This document shows positions 21,546 to 29,704 of a stretch of DNA of 42,165 bases, one piece after another. The stretch lies in IMG/VR virus record IMGVR_UViG_3300044684_000373, positions 1-42,165 of that record. One strand, written 5' to 3'. Position 1 is the first letter of the stretch, and each line of letters opens with the position of its first letter. Source of the stretch: a virus. The notes under the pieces were generated by a model. The model had not been told where the DNA came from. It searched no databases and saw only the letters and a list, made by a program, of their open reading frames with translations. The translations under genes and the position numbers were made by a program.

Positions 21546-22100
21546 ATGCTCCCCTGGATCATGGCAGGACTGGTCGCAGTGGCCGGCATCATCGGCTGCG
21601 CTACCGGCTTCCTGCTCGCCGTCTTCCACGGCGGCCGCCTGGCCCACGACTACGCAGACTGGCGCGCCGCGAGCTGCCCCACCTGCACCCCCGACACCGT
21701 CGCCGAGGACGAGGAAGACCGCCTCGACGCGCTCGCGATCCGCGACCTCATCCAGACCGTCCAGCCGATCGCCATCAACGAGGACGTATTCCGGCTGCCG
21801 CATGTCGGTGAAGCAGCCGCGCTGCACCGAGCGCTCGCGACCGCACGAGACCGGTTCGCCGATTGGATCGAGTGGGCCGAAGGCGTCCCCGTCAGCGAGA
21901 CCGCCCTCGATGAGGACGACGAGGAGGAGGTCGACGAACTAGACGTGGACCTCACCCAACCGCACGAGCGCCTGGACGAGGAGGACGACGACCCGTACGC
22001 GGACCTCACCAATCGCGACGTCGACCCCGAAGCGGTTTACGCGACCGAGGACGACGACTTCTACGAGGAGCGCGTCGAGGCTCGCGACGGAGCGGTCTGA
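21546..22100 (+). CDS. Membrane-anchored acidic protein
   Basis: I chose the ATG at 21546 because AAGGAACG precedes it. Upstream in-frame starts would be translated through the hairpins. The 184-residue protein has an N-terminal membrane anchor (about 4-30, WIMAGLVAVAGIIGCATGFLLA), a central helical part, and a strongly acidic tail (about 118-180) with runs such as DEDDEEEVDELDVDL. Acidic tails of this kind can mimic DNA, but function is unknown. It overlaps the next gene by one base. Confidence 0.6.
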   Translation: MLPWIMAGLVAVAGIIGCATGFLLAVFHGGRLAHDYADWRAASCPTCTPDTVAEDEEDRLDALAIRDLIQTVQPIAINEDVFRLPHVGEAAALHRALATARDRFADWIEWAEGVPVSETALDEDDEEEVDELDVDLTQPHERLDEEDDDPYADLTNRDVDPEAVYATEDDDFYEERVEARDGAV

Positions 22101-22597
22101 TGGCCCTCAACGTCTCCGAGGCGAACGCGGTCAACACGCTGATCCGCCACCTGATCGGTGCGAAACACCCGCACGCGCTCCAGTCGCCGACGCGCAAGCA
22201 CGCGATCGACGCGATTGCGCAGCTCGCCGACGCCGCCTACAAGCGACTCGACGCCGGCTACTCCGGCGACTCGGTACGCGAAACGCTTCCCATCCTGTGG
22301 CGGCTGCCCGAAGCCACTCCCCCGCCGGTGTGGTGGCTCGAAGACGGCCGCGAGAGCCCCGAGCCCGACCTCTACGTCAGCGAGGGCGCTGCACGCAACG
22401 CAGCGCTCGAACAGTGGACCGCCGACAACCCGACGGTCACCCTGTTCGCCACCGAGTGGCCCGTCGACGAGAACGAGGAACCCAATGCTCGCAACGAACC
22501 GGTGGCTCGGCAGCTGAAGGCCAATGGCCACGACACCGGCATCTACGTGCGGCCGCTGCGGCTGAAGTTCTACCCGGGCGAAAAGGCAGCAGCCTGA
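22100..22597 (+). CDS. Hypothetical early protein, 165 residues
   Basis: Start ATG overlaps the previous stop (TGATG). Residues about 5-60 are helical (ANAVNTLIRHLIGAKHPH, then IDAIAQLADAAYKRLDAGY). The second half has Trp/Pro-rich loops (PPPVWWLEDGRESP) and a final strand (YVRPLRLKFYPGEK). Encoded amid coupled early genes. No motif recognised. Confidence 0.55.
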   Translation: MALNVSEANAVNTLIRHLIGAKHPHALQSPTRKHAIDAIAQLADAAYKRLDAGYSGDSVRETLPILWRLPEATPPPVWWLEDGRESPEPDLYVSEGAARNAALEQWTADNPTVTLFATEWPVDENEEPNARNEPVARQLKANGHDTGIYVRPLRLKFYPGEKAAA

Positions 22598-22998
22598 TGC
22601 CGGATATCGAGCACCGCATCAACCAGATCCTCGACGACGCCGAGCACGAGCCGATCCCGGCACCCTCGACAATCAAGGCCACTGACGCCGAGATGATCGA
22701 GTTCCTGCAACGCGAAGTAGCCGCGCGCGACCGGACCATCGCGCTGATGGAGAAGGAACGCGCGCAGGGCACAGCGCCCGGCGCGGCGGATCTCGCCGCC
22801 GGCGTCGACCCGCCCGCACCTGCCACGCCCGGCGACACGTCGGCCGTCGACGAGTCGCTGCGCGAAGCGAACCAGCGGCTGCGCTCTCACTTGCGCGCGG
22901 CCGAAGCGATGATCGCGCTTCGCGACGGCGTCAGCGTCGACGAGCTGACCGTCCCGTGGCCGAAACAAACCCCTCATTCGGGCGCGACGCGCCGCTAA
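22597..22998 (+). CDS. Coiled-coil early protein
   Basis: A 133-residue protein coupled by TGATG to its neighbour. Two helical blocks (about 25-55, DAEMIEFLQREVAARDR, and about 88-118, ESLREANQRLRSHLRAAE) flank an Ala/Pro linker. Hydrophobic heptads indicate a coiled coil. It lies directly upstream of the replication initiator and might be an accessory factor, which is inference from position. Confidence 0.55.
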   Translation: MPDIEHRINQILDDAEHEPIPAPSTIKATDAEMIEFLQREVAARDRTIALMEKERAQGTAPGAADLAAGVDPPAPATPGDTSAVDESLREANQRLRSHLRAAEAMIALRDGVSVDELTVPWPKQTPHSGATRR

Positions 22999-23085
22999 GA
23001 CGCCCTGGCGGCCGTGCGGTGCCTTCCCTTCCCCCGCGCGGCCGCCGGGGTTCCACACCTTCAGACCTACGACACGGGAGACGCA

Positions 23086-24060
23086 GTGAGCCTCGAAGCG
23101 ATCACGTGGGTGCTAAACGACGCTCCCGGTCTACCCGCGCACGCCTTCGGGGTCCTCGTCGGCCTGGCCAACCACGCCGACCCGGAAGGCAAGGGCGCCT
23201 TCGCCGCGCAAGGACGCCTCGGCCACTACTCCCGGAAAACCGACCGCCAGGTCCGCAGAGATCTCGAACTGCTCGAATCCATCGGCCTTATCCGGCGCGG
23301 GAAACAGGAACTCGTCCGGCATATCCCGGCAGACAGGCGGCCGATTGTCTGGGATCTCGCGATGGAGCGCCGGATGCCGGACTGGCATTTCGACAAGCGT
23401 AATCCGGAAGGCGTCGACGATCCCGCGGACGCCGAAGAACGAGCGGACACCCACGTCCGGCCGGACGTACACGACCGGACGCGCAAGACCGGTCGCAGAG
23501 GACCGGCCGGACGCCAGCGACCGGACGTAGATGTCCGGCCGGACACAGACGACCGGTCGTCCATGGCAGAGCGGCCGGACGTACACGTCCTACAAACCGT
23601 CCTTGAACCAACTACAACTACAAAACCTTGCGCACCGGCTGACGCCGACGCGCGGCAGTCCGACGCCAAGCCGAAGACCAAGATCGACGCGCTCGCGCGG
23701 TTCGACGACTTCTGGAAGATCTACCCGAAGAAAAAGGGAAAGGCCGCCGCGCAAAAAGCGTTCGCGAAAGCCGTCACCAGCGGCGCCGACCCCCAGGCAA
23801 TTATCGACGGCGCGCTCGCGTACGCCATGGAATGCCGGATGAAAGATCCGCAGTACGTCAAATACGCGCAGGGCTGGATCAACGACGGCCGCTACCTCGA
23901 CGAGCCCGACCGCGACTACGCACCGCCCGTCATCACCGGCCCGTCCGCGGCCGCCTCAGCCGCGCCGCCCCCGATCGGCGAAGTCCTCGCCAAGCAGGCC
24001 GGCTACGGCAGTGAACGCGACGACTTCTGGACTCGCGACTTCGACGAGCCGCCGTTCTGA
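23086..24060 (+). CDS. Replication initiator (lambda O-like / DnaT-like)
   Basis: I chose the GTG at 23086 because GGGAG lies 5 bases upstream. The 324-residue protein has an N-terminal winged helix (about 1-95: AITWVLNDAPGLPAHAFGV, FAAQGRLGHYSRKTDRQVRR, LLESIGLIRRGKQ) typical of phage O-type initiators. A linker with repeated RPDVH/RPDVDV/RPDTDD units (about 123-175) follows. The C-terminal domain (about 205-275: FDDFWKIYPKKKGKAAAQKAF, then AYAMECRMKDPQYVKYAQGW) belongs to the family found in DnaT-like and helicase-loader partner proteins. It should bind the origin and recruit host replication proteins. The repetitive linker DNA looks like the origin itself. Confidence 0.8.
   Translation: MSLEAITWVLNDAPGLPAHAFGVLVGLANHADPEGKGAFAAQGRLGHYSRKTDRQVRRDLELLESIGLIRRGKQELVRHIPADRRPIVWDLAMERRMPDWHFDKRNPEGVDDPADAEERADTHVRPDVHDRTRKTGRRGPAGRQRPDVDVRPDTDDRSSMAERPDVHVLQTVLEPTTTTKPCAPADADARQSDAKPKTKIDALARFDDFWKIYPKKKGKAAAQKAFAKAVTSGADPQAIIDGALAYAMECRMKDPQYVKYAQGWINDGRYLDEPDRDYAPPVITGPSAAASAAPPPIGEVLAKQAGYGSERDDFWTRDFDEPPF
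23453..23633. other. Candidate replication origin inside the initiator gene
   Basis: The region 23453-23590 is packed with CCGG-centred palindromes: ACGTCCGGCCGGACGT (23453-23468), TGTCCGGCCGGACA (23532-23545), GACGACCGGTCGTC (23548-23561), GACCGGTC (23487-23494) and near-palindromic GGACGTACACGTCC (23577-23590). The octamer ACGTCCGG occurs four times counting both strands. It is followed at 23591-23630 by a stretch that is about 60 percent A+T, far above the surroundings. Iterons then an AT-rich element inside the initiator gene is the layout of lambda ori in gene O. Confidence 0.65.
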
Positions 24061-24144
24061 CGCCTGCGCTACGGCCGAGCGACGTCTTCCCGCGCACCCT
24101 CGCCACCAGCCACGATCGGCACACAGACATGAAAGAGCACTGAC

Positions 24145-26163
24145 ATGACCCACCCGCCAACCGCGGAGCAGCAGGCCGCGATCGAGGCCTTCGCCACCGG
24201 CGACGACCTCGTCATCCAAGCCGGAGCAGGCACCGGCAAAACCTCGACGCTGCGCATGCTCGCCGAAACAACCCCACGCCGCAGAGGCCTCTACGTCGCC
24301 TTCAACCGCGCCATCGCCGGCGACGCCAAACGCAGTTTCCCCCGCAACGTCGAAGCCGCCACCGCCCACTCCCTCGCGTTCCGCGCCGTCGGCTACCAGT
24401 ACCGCGAACGCCTCGACGGCCCACGCGTCCCCGCCCGCCTCGCCGCCCAATACCTCGGCATCGTCGGCCCAACCCACATCGGCGACGACGTCCCGATCCT
24501 CGCCCCGCAGCAGATGGCCCGCATCGTCATGGGCACCGTCGCCCGCTTCGCCCGCTCCGCCGACCGCGAACCCCTGGCCGCGCACGTCCCACCGGTCACC
24601 AAGTTCGACAGCCCGACGCAACGCCGAGCCCTCGCCGGCGAAATCCTGCCGCTCGCCCGCCGAGCATGGGAAGACCTCACCGCCCCGCGCGGCCGCCTGA
24701 AGTTCACCCACGACCACTACCTGAAGCTCTGGCAGCTGTCCTACCCGGTGCTCCCGTGCGAGTTCGTGCTCTTCGACGAAGCGCAGGACGCCGACCCGGT
24801 CATCATGTCGATCATCGGCAACCAGCCGAACGCGCAGCGCATCGTCGTCGGTGACAGCGCGCAGGCGATCTACGAGTGGCGCGGCGCGATCGACGCGCTG
24901 GCGAAGTTCACCGGCAAGCGCCTCACGCTGAGCAAGTCGTTCCGGTTCGGGCCGGCCGTCGCCAACGAAGCCAACAGGTGGCTCGACGAACTCGACGCGC
25001 CGCTGCGCCTCGAGGGCCACGACCCGATCCCGTCCCGCCTGGTCGACGAGCTCGGCGAACCCGACGCCATCCTCTGCCGCTCCAACGCCGGCGCCATGAC
25101 GCAGGTCATGACCGCGCTCGCCCGCGGCCGCCGCGTCGCCCTGGTCGGCGGCGGCAAGGACATCCGCGACCTCGCCGCGGCCGCCATCGCGCTCAAGGCC
25201 GGCGCACCCTGCGACCACCCGGAGCTGTTCGCGTTCCGCACCTGGGGCGAAGTGCAGGACTACGTCGCCATGGACGAGGGCGGCTCGGACCTGCGCGCGA
25301 TGGTCAAGCTGATCGACGACTACGGCCCCGACTCGCTGATCGCCGCGATCGACAGGCTCGTCGACGAACCCTCCGACTCCGGCTCGAAGCCGATGGCGCT
25401 GACCACCGCCAAGCCGGACGTCATCGTGTCCACCGCGCACAAGGCCAAGGGCCGCGAGTGGCCGGCCGTGCTGATCGGCGAGGACTTCTACCCACCGAAG
25501 ATCGACGAGGACGGAAACCAGCGCGAGGCTGAGCCCGGCGAACTGCGCCTCGCGTACGTCGCCGTCACCCGCGCCCGCCTCGTCCTCGACCGCGGATCAC
25601 TGCGCTGGCTCGATGCCTACCGCCGCCAGTTGCCGCTTCCCGGGCCGGAGATCACCGCTGGCGCTCCCGTAGCCGCTTCCGCGCCCACCGGGCCGCCGAA
25701 CGCCCGTTCGACCCCGGAGCCGCCCGCTAGCGGCCCGCACTGTCCCGACTGCGACGCGCTCATCGGCCAGGCCCACGACGAGGACTGCGACGTCGCCCGC
25801 TGCGTCGTCACCGGCAACCAGCGCCTCAGCTGCGGCGGATGGCATCACGACTGCGGCAACCAGAGCTGGACCGGCCCGACGCCCGCTCCTGCAATCCCCA
25901 CCGGCTCCATCCTCTGCGGCCCCGGTGGACGCATCGCACCCGAAGACCTCGAAGACGGCGACAAAGCACAAGTCGAACGCTTCGCTCGATACCTGCGCGA
26001 GCGCAAGGAACTCACCGAGCACTACGGCCAGCTGCTCGCCGCCGCGCAACCCGGCACAGCCGAGTACAGCCGCATCGCCGACGAACGCGCCACAAAGGTC
26101 CGCCAGCTCCTGGCCGACTACGAACGCGACGCCAACACCATCACCACATGGGAGAACGCATGA
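24145..26163 (+). CDS. UvrD/Rep-type superfamily 1 helicase
   Basis: A 672-residue helicase. Motif Q/I: EQQAAIEAFATGDDLVIQAGAGTGKT, abbreviated here to AGAGTGKT (about 27-34). Motif Ia ATAHSLAFR (about 72-80), motif II DEAQD (about 210-214), motif III GDSAQAIYEWRGA (about 236-248), motif V region STAHKAKGREW (about 430-440) and motif VI YVAVTRARL (about 471-479). The C-terminal extension (about 525-575) has CPDCD, CDVARC and CGGWHHDC, a likely zinc-binding segment not usual in the core family. It follows the initiator by 84 bp and probably unwinds DNA in phage replication or recombination. The overlap with the next gene is 4 bases. Confidence 0.88.
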   Translation: MTHPPTAEQQAAIEAFATGDDLVIQAGAGTGKTSTLRMLAETTPRRRGLYVAFNRAIAGDAKRSFPRNVEAATAHSLAFRAVGYQYRERLDGPRVPARLAAQYLGIVGPTHIGDDVPILAPQQMARIVMGTVARFARSADREPLAAHVPPVTKFDSPTQRRALAGEILPLARRAWEDLTAPRGRLKFTHDHYLKLWQLSYPVLPCEFVLFDEAQDADPVIMSIIGNQPNAQRIVVGDSAQAIYEWRGAIDALAKFTGKRLTLSKSFRFGPAVANEANRWLDELDAPLRLEGHDPIPSRLVDELGEPDAILCRSNAGAMTQVMTALARGRRVALVGGGKDIRDLAAAAIALKAGAPCDHPELFAFRTWGEVQDYVAMDEGGSDLRAMVKLIDDYGPDSLIAAIDRLVDEPSDSGSKPMALTTAKPDVIVSTAHKAKGREWPAVLIGEDFYPPKIDEDGNQREAEPGELRLAYVAVTRARLVLDRGSLRWLDAYRRQLPLPGPEITAGAPVAASAPTGPPNARSTPEPPASGPHCPDCDALIGQAHDEDCDVARCVVTGNQRLSCGGWHHDCGNQSWTGPTPAPAIPTGSILCGPGGRIAPEDLEDGDKAQVERFARYLRERKELTEHYGQLLAAAQPGTAEYSRIADERATKVRQLLADYERDANTITTWENA

Positions 26164-26600
26164 TCGACGACGAAAACCCTAGCGGCAACCTGCGCTGCTT
26201 CCTCGCCACCGAACGAGCCGAAGGCGCAACCGACGACACACCCATCATCGACGGCGTTAACACCCTCACCATAGGCGACCTCGACGCCGTACTCACCGAA
26301 CTCGACGACACGAAAGCCAAGCTCAGAGCCGCACTCAAGGCGCTCAGCCAGGTGCCCAAAGCCGAGTTCTTCCAGCCTGGCGTGACCTACATCGAGCAGC
26401 GTCCCTTCGCCGCGCCCGAAACCCTCAGCATCTTCCACTGCCTGACCGTGGCAGAGCACCCCCGAGCCGGAGCCGGCCTGCGCGCCCTTGGCTTCGGATG
26501 CCACGCCCACCCCGGCAACGACTGGGTCAGCGCCGCCCTGACGACCAACGACTGGACAAGCGGTTGGTCCGTCTACACGCCACCGGAGCGACCGCAGTGA
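26160..26600 (+). CDS. Hypothetical early protein, 146 residues
   Basis: ATGA overlap with the helicase stop. Residues about 37-70 are helical (IGDLDAVLTELDDTKAKLRA). The second half is beta-rich with aromatic residues (FFQPGVTYIEQRPF, then LSIFHCLTVAEHP and GWSVYTPPERP). This pattern resembles small phage proteins with a coiled coil and a compact beta domain; no family name given. Overlaps the next GTG by 4 bases. Confidence 0.55.
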   Translation: MIDDENPSGNLRCFLATERAEGATDDTPIIDGVNTLTIGDLDAVLTELDDTKAKLRAALKALSQVPKAEFFQPGVTYIEQRPFAAPETLSIFHCLTVAEHPRAGAGLRALGFGCHAHPGNDWVSAALTTNDWTSGWSVYTPPERPQ

Positions 26601-26872
26601 CCGCCCGCCCGCCCCGCGACCTCCGCGCCGAAGCCAAACACGCCCTCGCACGCCGACTCCGACACGCCGAATGCGCCATCCCCGACGCACTCGCCGCCGA
26701 ACTCCTCGTCGTCCTCGACGGCATCCACATCGGCCTCACCGACACCCGGCCACCCGCCGACCCCGCAGCCGACTGGCGACCACCCACCGCCGTCGTCCCA
26801 CCCACCGCCGAAACCCCCGGACTCGCCGAATACCGCGCCGCACGCCAAGCCAAGAAAGGCCAACAGCCGTGA
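26597..26872 (+). CDS. Hypothetical early protein, 91 residues
   Basis: GTG start overlapping the previous stop (GTGA). Basic N-terminal helices (RAEAKHALARRLRHAECAIP, then ALAAELLVVLDGIH) are followed by a Pro-rich tail and basic end (ARQAKKGQQP). It could bind nucleic acid. Support comes from coupling on both sides. Confidence 0.5.
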   Translation: MTARPPRDLRAEAKHALARRLRHAECAIPDALAAELLVVLDGIHIGLTDTRPPADPAADWRPPTAVVPPTAETPGLAEYRAARQAKKGQQP

Positions 26873-27432
26873 CCGAGATCCGCCTCGACGACCCCTTCGC
26901 AGCCCCCGAACAACCTATCGACCCGGACCACTGCTCGCTGAACCACACGGCCTACCTGCTCGACGTCGACGCGAACCGCATCACCCTGACGTGCGCCATC
27001 TGCCACCTGCCCGTCAACTCGGACTGGATCGAAGACGCGATCAGCACAGGCTGCGAGATCCCCGTCACCGCCGAATGGATCTCCGACCCCGGCGATGGCT
27101 GGGAGCACGGACCAGAGCTCACCGGCACCCTCACCCCGCGAGACGCACCCGCTCGCATCACCATCAGCGATGAGTCAATCCAGCTACTCCGCAACACGCT
27201 CGGCGTGTGGGAAGACAACGCGAACGGCATCGGCTGCGCGCTCCCACACAAGCCTGAGTGGTACCGCGCACGCATCGCCGACTTCGAGCAGCTGCTCACG
27301 CTCGTCAAGCCAGCCGACCGACACCGGCCGCTGACCGACGAGCCCTGCGGCGTCATCCCCACCCCACGCGGCCAGCGACTCGTCGCCGAGTACCGCGCAC
27401 ACCGCACCAAGCAGCACCCGAAAGTGGTCTAA
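26869..27432 (+). CDS. Hypothetical early protein with possible zinc site, 187 residues
   Basis: GTG start coupled to the previous gene. Contains CSLNH (about 22-26), then LTCAICHLPV (about 40-49) and a later Cys (STGCEIP), which might hold zinc. The C-terminal half is helical (WYRARIADFEQLLTLV), and it ends in a basic HRTKQHPK. It is the last gene of the early operon. No family recognised. Confidence 0.55.
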   Translation: MTEIRLDDPFAAPEQPIDPDHCSLNHTAYLLDVDANRITLTCAICHLPVNSDWIEDAISTGCEIPVTAEWISDPGDGWEHGPELTGTLTPRDAPARITISDESIQLLRNTLGVWEDNANGIGCALPHKPEWYRARIADFEQLLTLVKPADRHRPLTDEPCGVIPTPRGQRLVAEYRAHRTKQHPKVV

Positions 27433-27449
27433 CCGCACCTTCGTGGCCA

Positions 27450-27455
27450 TATAAA
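27450..27455 (+). promoter_or_regulatory. -10 box for a leaderless transcript
   Basis: TATAAA at 27450-27455 is nearly consensus and stands out in this GC-rich sequence. The expected start site is about 27461-27464, which coincides with the GTG of the next gene, and there is no ribosome site. No convincing -35 box is visible at 17 bp. Confidence 0.55.
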
Positions 27456-27463
27456 CTCATCAG

Positions 27464-27748
27464 GTGAGTAACGCCACCCTCAAAACCGTCGAAGGGCTCT
27501 ACGCCCTACTCGACGACAAGCTCCAACCAATCACCGAGCTCCAACCCGCAATGTGGGGCTGGGCCTTCACCGCCTCTCCGACCGAGAGCAGCGGCTGGAC
27601 CTACCAGATCTACAAGCCGGACGCCGTCAAGGTCCCTTCCGGCCACGCGGCCTACTACCACGGGCTCTACTCGGACGAAGGCAAGATCGTCGCTGTGCTT
27701 CCGATCATGGGCAGGCCAATCACCCCAGGCACGACCATCCCGATCTGA
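27464..27748 (+). CDS. Isolated hypothetical protein (moron candidate)
   Basis: A 94-residue protein (SNATLKTVEGLYALLDDK ... WTYQIYKPDAVKV ... IMGRPITPGTTIPI), compact alpha/beta with several Trp and Tyr residues. It has its own -10 box, an apparently leaderless GTG start and a terminator hairpin 18 bases after its stop. Sitting between the early operon and the terminase genes, it is a free-standing unit that could be expressed in the prophage. Function unknown. Confidence 0.6.
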   Translation: MSNATLKTVEGLYALLDDKLQPITELQPAMWGWAFTASPTESSGWTYQIYKPDAVKVPSGHAAYYHGLYSDEGKIVAVLPIMGRPITPGTTIPI

Positions 27749-27766
27749 CCGATCGCCCACCACCGC

Positions 27767-27801
27767 GAACGCCCCGGCTTAGCTTCCTGGCCGGGGCGTT
27801 C
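27767..27801 (+). terminator. Strong hairpin terminator before the terminase genes
   Basis: GAACGCCCCGGC (27767-27778) pairs perfectly with GCCGGGGCGTTC (27790-27801) around an 11-base loop. There is no U tract, which is common for actinobacterial terminators. It separates the isolated gene from the late operon. Confidence 0.75.
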
Positions 27802-27811
27802 GCTATCACCC

Positions 27812-27843
27812 TTGATCGCCGTACACTTCGATCAAACGTTCGA
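27812..27843 (+). promoter_or_regulatory. Terminase promoter region with dyad site 2
   Basis: TACACT (27822-27827) is a plausible -10, with TTCGCT (27799-27804) 17 bp upstream. TTGATCG (27812-27818) and CGATCAA (27829-27835) form a perfect inverted pair. TCGATC-AAAC-GTTCGA (27828-27843) is a member of the dispersed dyad family and would overlap the start site. Confidence 0.5.
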
Positions 27844-27890
27844 CCAGCAACACGCCCAGTCGTCCACGTCGCCGCGCGTAGGAGGCCGGT

Positions 27891-28391
27891 ATGTCCGACC
27901 CGATGCCGGCCGAGACGGTGAGCGAGATTCGGGAGTTGGCCGCGGCCGGTGTGGCTCGTAACGAGATCGCGCGCCGGTTGCGAGTGTCGGCGACGACGGT
28001 GACGAAGTACGCGCCGCCGGGTTCGTTCGACCGGTCGGTGACGGCGAAGGCTGTGCGCGCGCATTCGATGGATATGGCGGCTCGGCGCGCGGAGTTGGCG
28101 CAGAACCTGCTGCGAGACGCGGAGCGGTTGCGTGAGCAGATCTGGCAGCCGGCCCTGGTCTACAACTTCGGCGGCAAGGACAACACCTACGAGGAGCATT
28201 TGCTCCAGGAGCAGCCGGTCGACGGGAAGCGGACGCTGATGCAGGCAGCGACCACCGCGATGAACGCGCATCTGCGGCTGGTCGACCACGACTCGGACGG
28301 CGGGATGGGCGAAGCCAAGAGCGTGCTCGACGGGTTCATGGACGCCGTCGCCCGGCGCGCCGGCGAGCTGCGGGACGACGGACAGCAGTGA
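27891..28391 (+). CDS. terS: Terminase small subunit
   Basis: A 166-residue protein with AGGAGG before the ATG. Residues about 8-42 are a helix-turn-helix (VSEIRELAAAGVARNEIARRL, then SATTVTKYAP). The rest is helical and suited to oligomerise (AELAQNLLRDAERLREQIW). It precedes the large subunit with a 4-base overlap. The role is to recognise phage DNA for packaging. Confidence 0.85.
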   Translation: MSDPMPAETVSEIRELAAAGVARNEIARRLRVSATTVTKYAPPGSFDRSVTAKAVRAHSMDMAARRAELAQNLLRDAERLREQIWQPALVYNFGGKDNTYEEHLLQEQPVDGKRTLMQAATTAMNAHLRLVDHDSDGGMGEAKSVLDGFMDAVARRAGELRDDGQQ

Positions 28392-29662
28392 GCGGCCCGA
28401 CGCTATCGGACAAGCAGATCCTCTCCATCGACGAAGCCACCGGCCGCGTGAACATGTGGCACGGCGCCGTCCGGAGCGGCAAGTCGATCGCCGCGGACTT
28501 CGCCTGGTTCAACCACGCCCGCAACGCCCCACCCACCGGCGACCTGGTGATGATGGGCCGCACCAAGGACACCGTCAACCGCAACGTCATCAACGTCCTG
28601 AAAGAATCCTCGATCTTCGGGCCGTTGGCACGCACCGTCTCGTACACGCCAGGCGCCGACACCGGAACCATCCTCGGCCGCACCTTCTACGTACTCGGCG
28701 CCAACGACGTCCAGTCCGAGGCGAAAGTCCGAGGCATGACCGTGGCCGGCGCGTACGCCGACGAGGCCTCAACCTGGCCGCAGGTCACCTTCCAACAGCT
28801 CGTCGCACGCATGTCCGTACGCGGCGCGCGCCTGTTCGGCACCACCAACCCCGACAGCCCGAACCACTGGCTGCTCACCGACTGGATCAACAAGAACGAC
28901 CCGGACAACCGCGTCTTCCACTTCGAGATCGACGACAACCCGTTCCTGGATCCCGCGTTCGTCGCCTACCTCAAGCGCCAGTACACAGGGCTCTGGTACC
29001 AGCGGTTCATCCTCGGCAGGTGGGTGCTCGCCGAGGGCGCCGTGTACGACATGTTCGACCGTCGCCGGCACGTCATCGACCCGCGCCGGATCCCGCCGAT
29101 CCAAACCTGGCTCGCGACGGGTGTCGACTACGGCACGACGAACCCCTTCCACGCCGTGATCATCGGGATCGGCATCGACGGCCGGCTCTACGTCGTGAGC
29201 GAGTGGCGGCACGACGCACGCAAAGCCCTGCGCCAGATGACCGATGCCGAGTACTCCCACGCGTACCGCACCTGGCTCTCGACGAAGGTGCCGATCCCGC
29301 GCACCGAGGGCTTCGGCGTCATCCCGCGCTATCACGTCATCGACCCCTCAGCCACCAGCTTCCGGGTGCAGCTGCACCGCGACGGCATCGCCTCCTGGCC
29401 GGCCGACAACAGCGTCCTGGACGGCATCCGCAACGTCTCCTCGCTGCTGTCCACCGACGCACTCGCCTTCAGCGCGGCGTGCAAGGCGACGATCGACGAG
29501 ATGCAGGGCTACGCGTGGGACGACAAGGCGCAGGCCAAGGGCGAGGACAAGCCGCTGAAGGTCAACGACCACGGCCCGGACGCGGTCCGGTACGGCATCC
29601 ACACGACACGCAACGATTGGCGTGGTCGGCTGCTCGTCGCCACCGGCCAGCGGGGCGCGTAA
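28388..29662 (+). CDS. terL: Terminase large subunit
   Basis: A 424-residue packaging motor of the Terminase_3/PBSX type. Walker A is GAVRSGKS (about 26-33), Walker B AYADEAS (about 121-127), and the coupling motif is GTTNPDSPNHWL (about 152-163). The nuclease domain begins at TGVDYGTTNPFH (about 248-259), has DPSA (about 320) and ends with NDHGPDAVRYG (about 395-405), giving three acidic metal ligands. It cleaves concatemers and translocates DNA into the prohead through the portal at 32284. Terminase and portal are separated by 2.6 kb of other genes, which is unusual. Confidence 0.95.
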   Translation: MSGPTLSDKQILSIDEATGRVNMWHGAVRSGKSIAADFAWFNHARNAPPTGDLVMMGRTKDTVNRNVINVLKESSIFGPLARTVSYTPGADTGTILGRTFYVLGANDVQSEAKVRGMTVAGAYADEASTWPQVTFQQLVARMSVRGARLFGTTNPDSPNHWLLTDWINKNDPDNRVFHFEIDDNPFLDPAFVAYLKRQYTGLWYQRFILGRWVLAEGAVYDMFDRRRHVIDPRRIPPIQTWLATGVDYGTTNPFHAVIIGIGIDGRLYVVSEWRHDARKALRQMTDAEYSHAYRTWLSTKVPIPRTEGFGVIPRYHVIDPSATSFRVQLHRDGIASWPADNSVLDGIRNVSSLLSTDALAFSAACKATIDEMQGYAWDDKAQAKGEDKPLKVNDHGPDAVRYGIHTTRNDWRGRLLVATGQRGA

Positions 29663-29682
29663 GCTGCCGCTGACACAGCCAG

Positions 29683-29698
29683 TCGAACACCAGAGCGA
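29683..29698. promoter_or_regulatory. Dispersed dyad site 3 (TCGAAC-ACCA-GAGCGA)
   Basis: This copy differs at one position from site 1 at 10541 and has the same ACCA spacer. It lies just after the terminase gene, and its right end merges with the ribosome site (GCGAGG) of the gene at 29705. Confidence 0.5.
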
Positions 29699-29704
29699 GG
29701 CGTG

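Noticed and set aside
23453-23590. CRISPR-like repeat array
   Set aside because: Units are short palindromes of differing length inside a protein-coding linker, without uniform repeats, unique spacers or cas genes.
23956-25440. Leftward open frame of 494 codons opposite the helicase
   Set aside because: Antisense shadow of the SF1 helicase, with no motif of its own.
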